From: Candidatus Zixiibacteriota bacterium
GTDB taxonomy: Bacteria; Zixibacteria; MSB-5A5; GN15; JAAZOE01
Length of the DNA stretch: 60,063 bases
Direction of reading: 5' to 3'
Assembly: GCA_030668485.1 (NCBI GenBank)
Contig: DAOUTW010000026.1
Coordinates: 1-60,063, forward strand
Shown: piece after piece, positions 26,214 to 34,862 of the stretch
Layout of the letters: the number at the start of each line of letters is the position of its first letter
Position numbering within the stretch: position 1 is the first letter of the stretch
Notes under the pieces: generated by a model
What the model was told of the DNA's origin: nothing
The model's database searches: none
What the model saw: only the letters and a program-made list of their open reading frames with translations
Program-made: the position numbers and the translations under genes

Positions 26214-28412
26214 GTGAATATCGGATATCTGCTTACTCTGCTCGCCTTTGCCGGACTTCTGATCAGCACTATCAGTTATTTTCTGGCGGCACGCGGCAAC
26301 CGTCGCTTTGAAAGCCTTGGCCTGGCCGGCTATAAATATTTCACTTCGTTTGTAGTTCTGGCTTCGGCGCTATTGCTTTACTATTTCCTGACCGGCGATT
26401 ATTCATACAAGTATGTCTTTGAATATTCCTCCTCCGATCTGTCGGTCTTTTATCTTATCTCCGGTTTCTGGGCCGGTCAAAGTGGGACCTATCTTTTCTG
26501 GCTCTTACTGCTGGCACTTCTTGGTTACTATATCCTGAAGCGGGGCAAAGATTACAGTAACTATGCCATGTTCTTCTACGGATTGATAAATATCTTTTTC
26601 TGCGTCATGTTGATGGTGCTCTCACCATTTGAAAAACTCGCTATCCCGCAGCCGGAAGGAGCCGGTCTCAACCCCCTTCTTAAAGACCCCTGGATGGTGA
26701 TCCATCCTCCCGTCATATTTCTGGGGTATGCGGCCGTTGCCATACCGGCGGTGATCGCTTTGGCGGCACTGGCTAAACGAAAATACGATGATTGGCTGTC
26801 GGTAGCATTCGCACCGGTGGCTTTGGGAACGATGGCGCTGGCAGCCGGCAATATCATGGGCGGCTTCTGGGCCTACAAAACTCTCGGATGGGGCGGTTAC
26901 TGGGCCTGGGACCCGGTGGAAAACTCATCGTTGATTCCCTGGATGACATCGCTGGCCTTAATCCACGGCCTCCTGATTGAACGCCGCGACGGGGCGATGC
27001 GGAAAACCAATCTGTTTATGGCGATTTTTACCTTCCTGCTGGTCATCTACGGTACGTTCCTGACCCGATCGGGTGTTCTCGCCGATTTTTCCGTGCATAG
27101 TTTCGTTGATCTGGGAGTCAATCAATATCTTATTGGGTTTATGGGCGGCTTTACATTGCTCTGTCTGGCTATTTTCCTTACCCGAGCACCGCGAATCAAG
27201 GGGCCGTCGATCAGCCTCGCCATAACTTCTCAGGAATTCGCTCTGCTGGTCTCGGTCTGGATTCTGTTTCTGATCGGCATCGTTGTTCTGGCCGGCACCT
27301 CATGGCCGCTTTTGACGACTCTATTGGGTAACCCGGCGACGGTCGATACTGCCGTCTACACTAAAGTTTCTTTCCCACTGGCAATGGTCATAGGTGTTTT
27401 TCTCGGGTTTTCCCCCTTCATGTTCCGGGCAGGAACGCCGGTGCGTGACTTGATCAAAAAAGTTATTCCGTCAGCCGTGGCTTCAATTATCATTACCGCG
27501 ATTGCCTTTGCCGTCGGTGTTAAAGATATTTCCTATCTGGTTTTTATCTTTTTTGTATCCCTGGCGGTGTTTTCCAATCTGATTGCCATCTTTAAATATT
27601 TCCCAGATAACCCCTGGCTCTCTGCGGCCCAGGTATCACATTTCGGATTTGGACTGATGCTCCTCGGTATTCTGGGGTCCTCGGCCTATGCGACCCATCA
27701 AAAACTGGTTATTGACCGGGGAGGTCAAGAATCAGCCTATGATATAACGGTTACCTACAAGGGAATGGCCGGAGAAATTACGACTCCCGATAATGAAATC
27801 ATCCTCGATGTAGTCGATGGCTCAAATAGTTTCGAGGCCCGACCGAAATTGTATTGGAACAGCCGCATGGATGGGTTGATGAAGAAGCCCTACATCTCTC
27901 GCCATCTCTTATATGATTTATACCTGGCGCCGGAGCAGATACAGGAGTTGGAAACTCATCCGGGAGTTCGGCTGGTTCGGGGCGAACCGGTTCAACTGGA
28001 TCAGTATTCCCTGAAATTTATCGAGTTCGATCAGGGCTCGCACAGCAATGCCGGAGCCATGACCTTCGGTGCCTTGATTGAGGTAACCGACTCGGCCGGG
28101 AACGCCGACACGACTTCTCCTTCCATGGAATTTGGCACCGATAATCAAGTGCGGTATCATGATACCCCGCTTTTGGAAAACATGACCGACAATCCGGTGC
28201 GATTGGAAAAAATCTATGCCGATGATGGGGCTGTCCGTATTTCCATTCCGGGATTAACGTCGAAAACCCCGCCTGACCGTCTTATTCTTGAGATTTCCAA
28301 GAAGCCGACCATGAATGTTCTCTGGGCAGGCTCGATTCTGCTGGTTTTCGGGGGGCTGATGGCCATGCGAAACAGGTGGAAAATGTCGGCGCAGGCAAAT
28401 AATCTTGAGTGA
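26214..28412 (+). CDS. ccmF: Heme lyase CcmF
   Basis: This 732-residue polytopic protein, with more than a dozen helices, transfers heme from CcmE to apocytochrome c. The WWD heme-handling domain reads GWGGYWAWDPVENSSLIPWM (about 224-243). His residues lie in PWMVIHPPVIFLGY and in TFLTRSGVLADFSVHSF. A periplasmic soluble domain spans about 490-690, followed by a final helix. Translation starts at GTG 26214, only three bases after the ccmE stop, with GGATGGAGA upstream. It is the last gene of the ccm operon in the window. Confidence 0.93.
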   Translation: MNIGYLLTLLAFAGLLISTISYFLAARGNRRFESLGLAGYKYFTSFVVLASALLLYYFLTGDYSYKYVFEYSSSDLSVFYLISGFWAGQSGTYLFWLLLLALLGYYILKRGKDYSNYAMFFYGLINIFFCVMLMVLSPFEKLAIPQPEGAGLNPLLKDPWMVIHPPVIFLGYAAVAIPAVIALAALAKRKYDDWLSVAFAPVALGTMALAAGNIMGGFWAYKTLGWGGYWAWDPVENSSLIPWMTSLALIHGLLIERRDGAMRKTNLFMAIFTFLLVIYGTFLTRSGVLADFSVHSFVDLGVNQYLIGFMGGFTLLCLAIFLTRAPRIKGPSISLAITSQEFALLVSVWILFLIGIVVLAGTSWPLLTTLLGNPATVDTAVYTKVSFPLAMVIGVFLGFSPFMFRAGTPVRDLIKKVIPSAVASIIITAIAFAVGVKDISYLVFIFFVSLAVFSNLIAIFKYFPDNPWLSAAQVSHFGFGLMLLGILGSSAYATHQKLVIDRGGQESAYDITVTYKGMAGEITTPDNEIILDVVDGSNSFEARPKLYWNSRMDGLMKKPYISRHLLYDLYLAPEQIQELETHPGVRLVRGEPVQLDQYSLKFIEFDQGSHSNAGAMTFGALIEVTDSAGNADTTSPSMEFGTDNQVRYHDTPLLENMTDNPVRLEKIYADDGAVRISIPGLTSKTPPDRLILEISKKPTMNVLWAGSILLVFGGLMAMRNRWKMSAQANNLE

Positions 28413-28543
28413 TTTTGGAAGGTTTCCTTGCACAAAATCGGTTCTTGTCCGTCAGAATTGAAAAAACCGATAATTTTGCTTGCACGAGGCAAGCAAAGAT
28501 ATTATGTTTACAGCCTGTTTTTGGAAATTATCGGGAGGAATAC

Positions 28544-29731
28544 ATGAAAGCAGTTGTTTCTGCCCTTATTGCGTTAAGTTTGATTCTGGTTATTGGTTGT
28601 GATAATAATGACGACAATATCGTCAATAAGATAACCAAAGATCATAATGTCTATCCGATCTTCCATCTGAAGATCGATAACGGGTATCGCACCTTTGGTG
28701 TAGACTCGGTGCAACTAATCCCCAATCCGACTATCGGATGGCCCGAACCGGTCTACTCCGGTGAAAATGGTTTTATCGGTTCTCTGGCTTCCGCTTCATA
28801 TGTCGACTACATCGATAGTGTGCCTGATGGAGATACGATTAGGATTGACACCACCTGGGTGGAGTTCGGTTTCACACCTTTACAGCCCTATGATTTCTCT
28901 TTCAATAGGGGAGAACCGTTCATTTGGCTCGATTCTTTCCGTGCCGATTACGCCATTTCGGTGGAATCGCTCTGGGTGCTGATGTCGGCCGATACGATCG
29001 AGGTAACCATCGCTCCGGATTCGATTGATAATCCGCCTATTGTAGTCCTTGACTGGGTGGAAAATAATTCGGTCCTTGATTTCGATGATCCGCCGCCGAA
29101 TGATACTATTATACAAGAGCTTTTGTACGGATTTTGGTTTGATACGGCCCGCGTGATCGCTGTTCCGGTCGACACGGCGAATTACCCGCCTGATTCGACC
29201 TATCTCGATACCGTTTACTGGGGCTTATGGGACAGGATCGATAGTTTCTTCCTTGCTCCCGATTCGAGTATCTGGTGTAATCTCGATTCAACGGTGATCG
29301 TCGAAGATACTCGCGACGCCAATAAAGAATTCCCGTACATAGTTGTTGATACTTTGGAATACTACGGCGATTGCGATGCCAGAATCGACAGCCTTCAGGA
29401 ACGCATTTACAAAGTTTATGGCTGGGGAGTCTATCCGGGCGGAGACGAAGACGAAACGCCCATTCCGACTTTCGACACGGCCATCCATTTCACTTTCCCG
29501 GATACGGCCAAATTCCTCTATTTCGACAACGGTGCACTTTCGGTTCGGATTCCGGAAGTCGGGGTGGATACCACCGAGACTACATGGACCGATATGGGCG
29601 TCTCCATCGAGTATATACACGATGGGGTTTCGACAAATCTGGATAGCCTGACTATCAATTCGGTCATGCCGCCGGTGGAAATATTCCCGGAATATGACTT
29701 CATCATCCGCGAAATTCCTCTGACGAAATAG
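28544..29731 (+). CDS. Hypothetical lipoprotein
   Basis: This is a 395-residue protein of unknown function. The signal sequence ends in LVIGC (Cys20), a good lipobox, followed by an Asn/Asp-rich linker. The mature part is acidic, rich in Asp, Thr, Tyr and Trp, and predicted mainly beta; no repeat or catalytic motif stands out. ATG 28544 has GGGAGGAATAC before it. The frame extends upstream to 28409 but without a ribosome site. A strong terminator lies 26 bases downstream. It likely sits on the periplasmic or outer face of the outer membrane. Confidence 0.7.
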   Translation: MKAVVSALIALSLILVIGCDNNDDNIVNKITKDHNVYPIFHLKIDNGYRTFGVDSVQLIPNPTIGWPEPVYSGENGFIGSLASASYVDYIDSVPDGDTIRIDTTWVEFGFTPLQPYDFSFNRGEPFIWLDSFRADYAISVESLWVLMSADTIEVTIAPDSIDNPPIVVLDWVENNSVLDFDDPPPNDTIIQELLYGFWFDTARVIAVPVDTANYPPDSTYLDTVYWGLWDRIDSFFLAPDSSIWCNLDSTVIVEDTRDANKEFPYIVVDTLEYYGDCDARIDSLQERIYKVYGWGVYPGGDEDETPIPTFDTAIHFTFPDTAKFLYFDNGALSVRIPEVGVDTTETTWTDMGVSIEYIHDGVSTNLDSLTINSVMPPVEIFPEYDFIIREIPLTK

Positions 29732-29756
29732 ATTCGGTCGGTTTTAAAATGTTCGA

Positions 29757-29789
29757 AAAACCCCGCCTTTATGGGTGGGGTTTTTTTTA
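29757..29789 (+). terminator. Rho-independent terminator
   Basis: AAAAACCCCGCC and GGGTGGGGTTTTTTTT form a 7-bp stem with a 5-base loop and flanking A and T runs, directly after the lipoprotein gene. Confidence 0.88.
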
Positions 29790-29831
29790 TTGACAATCAT
29801 CCGGTCATTGGATATACTTTTAACTGTTAAT

Positions 29832-29998
29832 ACATTCCGGTCCCACAGCGGTTAATAGGGAAGACGGTGCGAAACCGTCGCAGCCCCGCTACTGTGAGCG
29901 GCTACGAAAGGGCCAAATTCCACTCTCCCGTATCATCCGGGAGGGGAAGGGGCCCCGATAGGCTTGATGCCGCAAGCCAGGAGACCTGCCGGAATGAG
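29832..29998 (+). promoter_or_regulatory. Cobalamin riboswitch
   Basis: All landmark blocks of the adenosylcobalamin-type aptamer are present in order. The outer stem CATTCCGGT is near 29833. The conserved GCGGTTAATAGGGAA then GGTGCGAAACCGTCGCAGC come next. CCGCTACTGTGAGCGG follows, then a variable hairpin. The B12-box region GATGCCGCAAGCCAGGAGAC closes the aptamer, followed by CTGCCGGAATG. It lies just upstream of the TonB-dependent receptor, with the ribosome site (GGGAGGGGAAG) about 20 bases past its end, so translational control is plausible. Confidence 0.94.
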
Positions 29999-30035
29999 AA
30001 ACCATTAAGTTCGACAGCCCTCGAGGGAGGGGAAG

Positions 30036-32369
30036 TTGAAACCATCCCGATCCCAAATCAAGGCTGCCGGGAATTTTTTTGGCCCGATTCCCGATAGACC
30101 TCCCGGTTTGTTCACCGTGGCAGTACGTCTGATTATCTGTCTCGTGTTCATAGCCGGATTGAACATCACCGTCGACGCGCAGTCGATTGTCAAAATCAAC
30201 GGTCATGTGTATGATGCCGTCGATGGTCATCCGATCGACCGGGCCGAAATCAAAATCCTGGGCAGCGATTATTTTACCTTCACCGATCAGTTCGGATATT
30301 TCACCCTGGAAAATATCCCTGACGGTCGCTATCGAATTGACATTACGGCGCAGGGATATTTGACCGGACCGGGCGAGGAGGTCGAGGTGGTGGCCGATAT
30401 CACCCGCCGCTTGACAATCCGGCTGGAACGGAAAATTCATAAACTAAACGACAGAGAAGTGCGCGGGCAGACCGTTCCGTTGGAAATCAATAGTCTTGAG
30501 ATCATCGATCGTCGCCGGATTGAACAATCGGGCAACCGCTCGCTGGCCGAGGTCCTGAATCAACTGGAGGGGGTCTATATCCATGAAACCGGTCCCGCCG
30601 GTGGAGAAAAGCAGGTCAGTATCCGCGGAAGCGCCTCCAAACATGTCCTGGTTCTCCTTGACGGTCAGCGTCTCAATCCGGCCGGCAGCGGCGAGGCCGA
30701 CCTCAACAGCGTCCCCCTTGAAATGATCGAAAAAGTGGAAGTGTATCGCGGCGGTCAGTCGTCCCGGTTCGGGGCTGACGCTCTCGGCGGTGTGATCAAT
30801 ATCATTACCCAGGGCAGTCGGGCGAAAAACAAGCCGGAGATGAAAGTTGACAAATACTGGGGGAAATGGAAGACCAATCTGCATCATGTGACCCTGATAA
30901 ATCCGGTTGATATTAAACGCCTGACGACCAAATTCACCTATGGCTACCGTTCGACCAACAGCGACTTCGATTACAATTACACCGTCCTGCCGCGCCATGA
31001 TAACGAAAGAATTTATACCGGCAGGCGAAATAACGCCGATTTTGAAAGCCGCAACTATTTCCTCTCCACTGTTTACCGCCCGGGAGAAAAAACGTCTGTC
31101 AGTTTTTCCGGGCAGGCTTATAATTCCCGTCAGGGACTTCCCGGAAAAGCTTCGCAGCCCAATTCCACCGCCCGTAAAGAGGATGACCGTTTGCTGGGAA
31201 GTCTGCGCCTGGAACATGATCTTAATCCGGATCATCATCTGGAGATGTCACTCGGTTTTACTCGCCTCCGGCAGGAGTTTGATGATAAAACCGGAGCCAC
31301 GCCGTTTGAAAGCCGTCATATCAACGATATCGCCATCTGGCAGACGAGTGTCCGTTCCCGCCTCTGGACCGGCAACGAGCTGAACGGCGGCGTATCCCTC
31401 CAACGCGATATCCTGTATAATGATGAACTCCTCAATCCGGCTCAGAGCATGGGACGGACAGTTCGTGATAATATCGGCCTCCGTATTTCCGACCGTCAAA
31501 CCTGGGACCTTGTAAAACTGCCGTTCTGGGATTTGGCGGCGGTCGATATTTCGGTGCGATGGGATAATACCGATACCAAAAAAGTAATCGATGATGAAGA
31601 TTATGTCAGCCATTCTTCGGACTGGTCGCAAAAAATCGGCGCATCTATATCCCGCGGAGAAAAGACCCGAATAATCATCCGGGGCAACTATGGCACATCG
31701 TACCGGCTGCCGTCGATCAATGCCCTGTTCTGGAAAACCGATATCCGTTCTCAGGGGAATCCCGATCTGAACCCGGAACGATCCGAACATTCCGACGCCG
31801 GGATCGAGTTCGTCACCGAAGGATGGGCCGACATTTCGGCAGGGGTTACTTATTTTCACAGCTTTGTCAAAGATATCATCGTCTGGCGTCCCAGTTCGCC
31901 GTTGGGGATATGGACTCCGGCAAACCTCGATGCCGCCCTGATTACCGGACATGAGGATTTTGTCAGGATCGGTTTGTTCGATAAACGACTGAGGCTTGGT
32001 TACAGCAACACCATTACCGTGCCGCAGAATAATGTCTCGGGACCGGTCGCCGATAACAAGTATCTGACCTTTCGGCCGCATTATGTTACCAGCCTCGAAT
32101 GCGAAATGAAATTCTGGAAATTCAGGGGGGCTTATAATATCAGGCTGGTCGATATCCGTTATGCCCTTGAGGCGAATACCAAATGGTATGGCGTTTATCG
32201 AATCGATGATGCTGCACTCGATTTCAAGACCGATATCTCTCATGTTACGATTCAAGCCGGGTATCGAGTCAAGAACCTGCATGGTAACCATTATGAACTG
32301 ATCGCTCATTACCCGATGCCGGGCCGGGAATGGGGCGTCGATTTGTCGATGAATTATCGGCTGGATTGA
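30036..32369 (+). CDS. btuB: TonB-dependent receptor, probable cobalamin transporter
   Basis: This 777-residue outer-membrane receptor has a signal anchor, a carboxypeptidase-regulatory-like beta sandwich (about 55-135, INGHVYDAVDGHPIDRAEI) and a plug domain with ASKHVLVLLDGQRLNPAG and RGGQSSRFGADALGGVINII. A C-terminal 22-strand barrel follows, ending in a Trp/Asp-containing strand. It should import a cobalt corrinoid with TonB-ExbBD energy. The riboswitch immediately upstream is the main reason for the B12 assignment. Translation begins at TTG 30036 with a very strong GGGAGGGGAAG site. It is followed after 51 bases by a beta-propeller gene that may work with it. Confidence 0.87.
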   Translation: MKPSRSQIKAAGNFFGPIPDRPPGLFTVAVRLIICLVFIAGLNITVDAQSIVKINGHVYDAVDGHPIDRAEIKILGSDYFTFTDQFGYFTLENIPDGRYRIDITAQGYLTGPGEEVEVVADITRRLTIRLERKIHKLNDREVRGQTVPLEINSLEIIDRRRIEQSGNRSLAEVLNQLEGVYIHETGPAGGEKQVSIRGSASKHVLVLLDGQRLNPAGSGEADLNSVPLEMIEKVEVYRGGQSSRFGADALGGVINIITQGSRAKNKPEMKVDKYWGKWKTNLHHVTLINPVDIKRLTTKFTYGYRSTNSDFDYNYTVLPRHDNERIYTGRRNNADFESRNYFLSTVYRPGEKTSVSFSGQAYNSRQGLPGKASQPNSTARKEDDRLLGSLRLEHDLNPDHHLEMSLGFTRLRQEFDDKTGATPFESRHINDIAIWQTSVRSRLWTGNELNGGVSLQRDILYNDELLNPAQSMGRTVRDNIGLRISDRQTWDLVKLPFWDLAAVDISVRWDNTDTKKVIDDEDYVSHSSDWSQKIGASISRGEKTRIIIRGNYGTSYRLPSINALFWKTDIRSQGNPDLNPERSEHSDAGIEFVTEGWADISAGVTYFHSFVKDIIVWRPSSPLGIWTPANLDAALITGHEDFVRIGLFDKRLRLGYSNTITVPQNNVSGPVADNKYLTFRPHYVTSLECEMKFWKFRGAYNIRLVDIRYALEANTKWYGVYRIDDAALDFKTDISHVTIQAGYRVKNLHGNHYELIAHYPMPGREWGVDLSMNYRLD

Positions 32370-32420
32370 GAACATGGATGAATGTCCTCTGAAATATAGA
32401 AAAGACTTGGAGTTTATGAA

Positions 32421-33641
32421 ATGAAATATAAAGCGATTGTCATTATCTTTCTTTCCCTCTGCGTCGGTGCTGCTGCTATGGCTGTCGACCCGACCGCTTA
32501 TGTCATCAACACTTCGGGGGAGACATTGTCGAAGATAAATGTGACCACCGGCCAGATATCCAACAATATTCTGACGCTGGGGTCTGATGTATACTGTTAT
32601 CCCAATCAGATCATCGTCCGCGATACGCTGGCTTATGTTGTCGTCTCCGGAACCGATGAGGTTCAGGTTATTAATCTCAATACCGAAAGTACCGCCGGAT
32701 GGATCGTGTTCGATACGCCGGGTGTCAATCCCTATTGGTCGGCCTTCCTTGATGAGCAGTACCTCTATGTCACCCTCATGGTCGATAACAGCCTCGCCAA
32801 GGTCGATGTGACCACTCGGCAGGTGATCAAAACCGTCGATGTCGGGAAATCGCCGGAAGGGGTGTTGATGTTTGACGGCAAGGCCTATATCGCTATTACC
32901 GCCTATGATTTTTCCACCTGGTCGTGGGGGCAGGGGAAGGTGGCGGTTTATGATCCTGATATCGATACGGTCGTGTCTGAAATCCTGGTCGGGATGAATC
33001 CGCAATTTCTCGATTTCGACAGCGAAGGACGTATCCATGTCGTGTGTACCGGCAATTACTGGGATATCCCGGGGATTGTCTATATCATCGATCCCGTTAC
33101 CAATACGGTACTTGATAGCATCCCGGTCGGCGGTCAGCCGGGGCAGATATCGATTGCCCCCGACGATATGGCTTATCTTGCCGCCGGGGGGTGGTCCGCT
33201 GACGGCGAGGTGCTGATCTATCATGCCCTGACCGGCGAGATTTATCATGATGGTTCCAATCCGGTCTATGTCGATTCGGGAGCGACCGGAGCGGTGGCTT
33301 TTCAGGATAGTACCGCGTTTATATCCACATTCGGCGACCGGATCAACCGGATCAATTCCGGCGGTGAGAAGTTGAACACCTATCATATGGGCGATGGTCC
33401 GGTTCATATCGATTTCGATTATCGCCCCGGCGATGTCAATGGCGATTGGGAGGCCAATGTTGCCGATGCCGTTTATCTGATCAATTATGTTTTCAAGGCC
33501 GGTCCGACCCCATCCGATCCGGCGTGGCGGTCCGATGCCAATGCCGACGGATTCATCGATGTCGGCGATGCGGTCTATATGATCAATTACGTCTTCCGCG
33601 GCGGTTCCGCCCCCAAACTAGCCCCGACCTGGGTGCGGTAG
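32421..33641 (+). CDS. YncE-like beta-propeller protein with dockerin repeats
   Basis: This 406-residue exported protein begins with a signal peptide (MKYKAIVIIFLSLCVG to AMA). YncE-like propeller blades with TLYVI/VNTATN-type repeats follow (residues 25-330; for example NSLAKVDVTTRQVIKTVDV). The C-terminus has two dockerin-like calcium repeats (NVADAVYLINYVF and DVGDAVYMINYVF). It lies 51 bases behind the riboswitch-controlled receptor. In Bacteroides, a surface beta-propeller (BtuG) captures B12 for BtuB, so a similar partner role is inferred. It lacks a convincing lipobox, unlike BtuG. The last codons fall inside a repeat (see 33629-33679). Confidence 0.8.
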   Translation: MKYKAIVIIFLSLCVGAAAMAVDPTAYVINTSGETLSKINVTTGQISNNILTLGSDVYCYPNQIIVRDTLAYVVVSGTDEVQVINLNTESTAGWIVFDTPGVNPYWSAFLDEQYLYVTLMVDNSLAKVDVTTRQVIKTVDVGKSPEGVLMFDGKAYIAITAYDFSTWSWGQGKVAVYDPDIDTVVSEILVGMNPQFLDFDSEGRIHVVCTGNYWDIPGIVYIIDPVTNTVLDSIPVGGQPGQISIAPDDMAYLAAGGWSADGEVLIYHALTGEIYHDGSNPVYVDSGATGAVAFQDSTAFISTFGDRINRINSGGEKLNTYHMGDGPVHIDFDYRPGDVNGDWEANVADAVYLINYVFKAGPTPSDPAWRSDANADGFIDVGDAVYMINYVFRGGSAPKLAPTWVR

Positions 33642-33679
33642 CAGGCAAAGCCAGGCAGAGGCCTGATTTTGGCTGTCGC
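33629..33679 (+). repeat. Hairpin-GGCTGTCGC repeat, copy 1, over a stop codon
   Basis: The copy begins CTGGGTGCGGT, contains CCAGGCAGAGGCCTG and ends TTTTGGCTGTCGC. It includes the last codons and stop of the beta-propeller gene. Confidence 0.75.
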
Positions 33680-33729
33680 GTGTATGATCCAATGTTGGTA
33701 TATGAAGCAATAAATGGCTCGCCATCCGT

Positions 33730-33782
33730 CTGGGTGCGGTGAAGCAGGCAAGACCAGGCAAAAGCCTGATTTTGGCTGTCGC
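33730..33782 (+). repeat. Hairpin-GGCTGTCGC repeat, copy 2
   Basis: It matches copy 1 over its whole length: CTGGGTGCGGT, AGCAGGCAA, CCAGGCAAAAGCCTG, TTTTGGCTGTCGC. The stem loop differs (AAAA against AGAG). Confidence 0.75.
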
Positions 33783-33784
33783 TT

Positions 33785-33880
33785 CGATGACCATAATCTG
33801 AGCCAAGAAACGCCCTATTTAGACCAAAAAACCCCTTTTAAGTCGAAAAAATGGCTTAAAATGGGTTAGAAATGGGTTTG
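33785..33880 (-). repeat. Dispersed element, copy 2
   Basis: Read on the minus strand it contains TAAGCCATTTTTTCGAC, AAAAGGGGTTTTTTGG and CTCAGATTATGGTCATC. It parallels 11520-11595 with a short insertion before the CAGATTATGG block. Confidence 0.6.
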
Positions 33881-33948
33881 TAAAATTGTTATGTTGTTGC
33901 CGCACAACGATAAAATGGCTTTGTTTGCTCATTTTTAAAGATTTTTTT

Positions 33949-34007
33949 TGCGGCAGGGGCCGCTTTTTGGCTGTCGCGGTGGCAGGGGCCACTTTTTGGC
34001 TGTCGCG
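33949..34007 (+). repeat. Hairpin-GGCTGTCGC repeats, copies 3 and 4 in tandem
   Basis: Two adjacent units read GCGGC-AGGG-GCCGC (33949-33977) and GTGGC-AGGG-GCCAC (33978-34007), each followed by TTTTTGGCTGTCGC. The stem changes at paired positions (C-G to T-A), with the tail unchanged. Confidence 0.8.
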
Positions 34008-34024
34008 AAGATGAACTCAATCGT

Positions 34025-34082
34025 TGCTTGAATTCCAGCGGGTCACACGTCCCGAAGACGGGCCGCAGGACCCGGCAGAACG
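34025..34082 (+). repeat. 58-bp structured direct repeat, copy 1
   Basis: It begins TGCTTGAATTCC and contains CGGGTCACACGTCCCG and GACGGGCCGCAGGACCCGG. About five substitutions separate it from copy 2. Confidence 0.8.
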
Positions 34083-34224
34083 CTAAATATTTGAGGTTTT
34101 TCCATTCTTCGCATTTGGATGGGATTTTCTTTTCGGTTACAGACATCAGTATATCTCCACTAAATGATCAGGTTCAATAATGGAGATAGGGCAGGAATCA
34201 ACGCAGATTTTATGTCGATTTTGT

Positions 34225-34289
34225 CGCCCAGGGCGGTTTGAGGCTGTCGCGGTGGCAGGGGCAGGCAGGGGCCTGTTATTGGCTGTCGC
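34225..34289 (+). repeat. Hairpin-GGCTGTCGC repeats, copies 5 and 6
   Basis: Copy 5 is CGCC-CAG-GGCG with GGCTGTCGC; copy 6 is CAGGC-AGGG-GCCTG with TTATTGGCTGTCGC (34262-34289). A degenerate seventh copy (CAGGC-AAAA-GCCTG) lies near 34520-34548. Confidence 0.65.
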
Positions 34290-34308
34290 GAGGCAAATCA
34301 TGATTCGG

Positions 34309-34357
34309 TCGCGGGGTCATCCGCCTCTGGCGGACCCTTACGGGAAGGACCCCGCGA
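34309..34357 (+). repeat. Nested palindrome
   Basis: TCGCGGGGTC (34309-34318) pairs perfectly with GACCCCGCGA (34348-34357), and within it TCCGCC-TCT-GGCGGA (34320-34334) forms a second stem. Confidence 0.75.
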
Positions 34358-34378
34358 AACAGTAATCAGCGAAGTAGC

Positions 34379-34436
34379 TGCTTGAATGCCGCCGGGTCAC
34401 ACGTCCCGAAGACGGGCCGCAAGACCCGGCGGAACG
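34379..34436 (+). repeat. 58-bp structured direct repeat, copy 2
   Basis: The unit can fold as GCCGGGTC...GACCCGGC around CCCG-AAGA-CGGG. Copy 1 at 34025-34082 has the same inner stem. Confidence 0.8.
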
Positions 34437-34701
34437 GGAATAAATTACTATAGATTGATGGCGCACGGGACATATGCCATCCACGAAACGACAATTGCAT
34501 CGTAGGGGCCGTTCGTGACAGGCAAAAGCCTGGTTATGGCCATACGAAGAATGGACAATACCTGACCTGAATACGATCACCCCCAAACAAGTTTGAGGGT
34601 GGCACCCTTGGAAGCAATAAGAATGAAAGTACTTCTTCGCTTCATCGGTTTTAGCCCAATATGTTTCTGTAAGAAATAGATATTTGACAAATTTTTGCTT
34701 C

Positions 34702-34730
34702 TTGACAAAAGTTTGTGAAAATAGTATAAA
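34702..34730 (+). promoter_or_regulatory. Orphan sigma-70-type promoter
   Basis: TTGACA (34702-34707), a 17-base spacer and TATAAA (34725-34730) match the consensus closely. A second TTGACA lies at 34684. No plus-strand gene follows before the convergent gene ending at 34935. Confidence 0.6.
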
Positions 34731-34736
34731 ACAAGA

Positions 34737-34862
34737 TAAGAAAAGTATCGTATATAATATGAATATATAATTTGAGCCGTGGGTCCAGATCGACGGCGAA
34801 GAATTTGTAAGATCCCTCCCAGATAAGGCGTCGTGGCGAGTCCTACGCACGGCGCCTTAGCC
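34737..34862 (+). ncRNA. Possible small RNA downstream of the orphan promoter
   Basis: About 125 bases from the predicted start contain a GGGTCCAGATC/GATCCCTCCC pairing. A strong terminal hairpin follows (AAGGCG-T-CGTG with CACG-G-CGCCTT, about 34826-34859). No ORF is present. The family is not recognised. Confidence 0.3.

Noticed and set aside
31248-33407. 719-codon minus-strand ORF opposite the TonB receptor and propeller genes
   Set aside because: It spans two convincing plus-strand genes and their gap, and its composition (His-, Ile-, Asp-rich) fits an antisense shadow.
33629-34548. CRISPR array
   Set aside because: The units are irregularly spaced, vary in stem sequence and are partly tandem without spacers; there are no cas genes.
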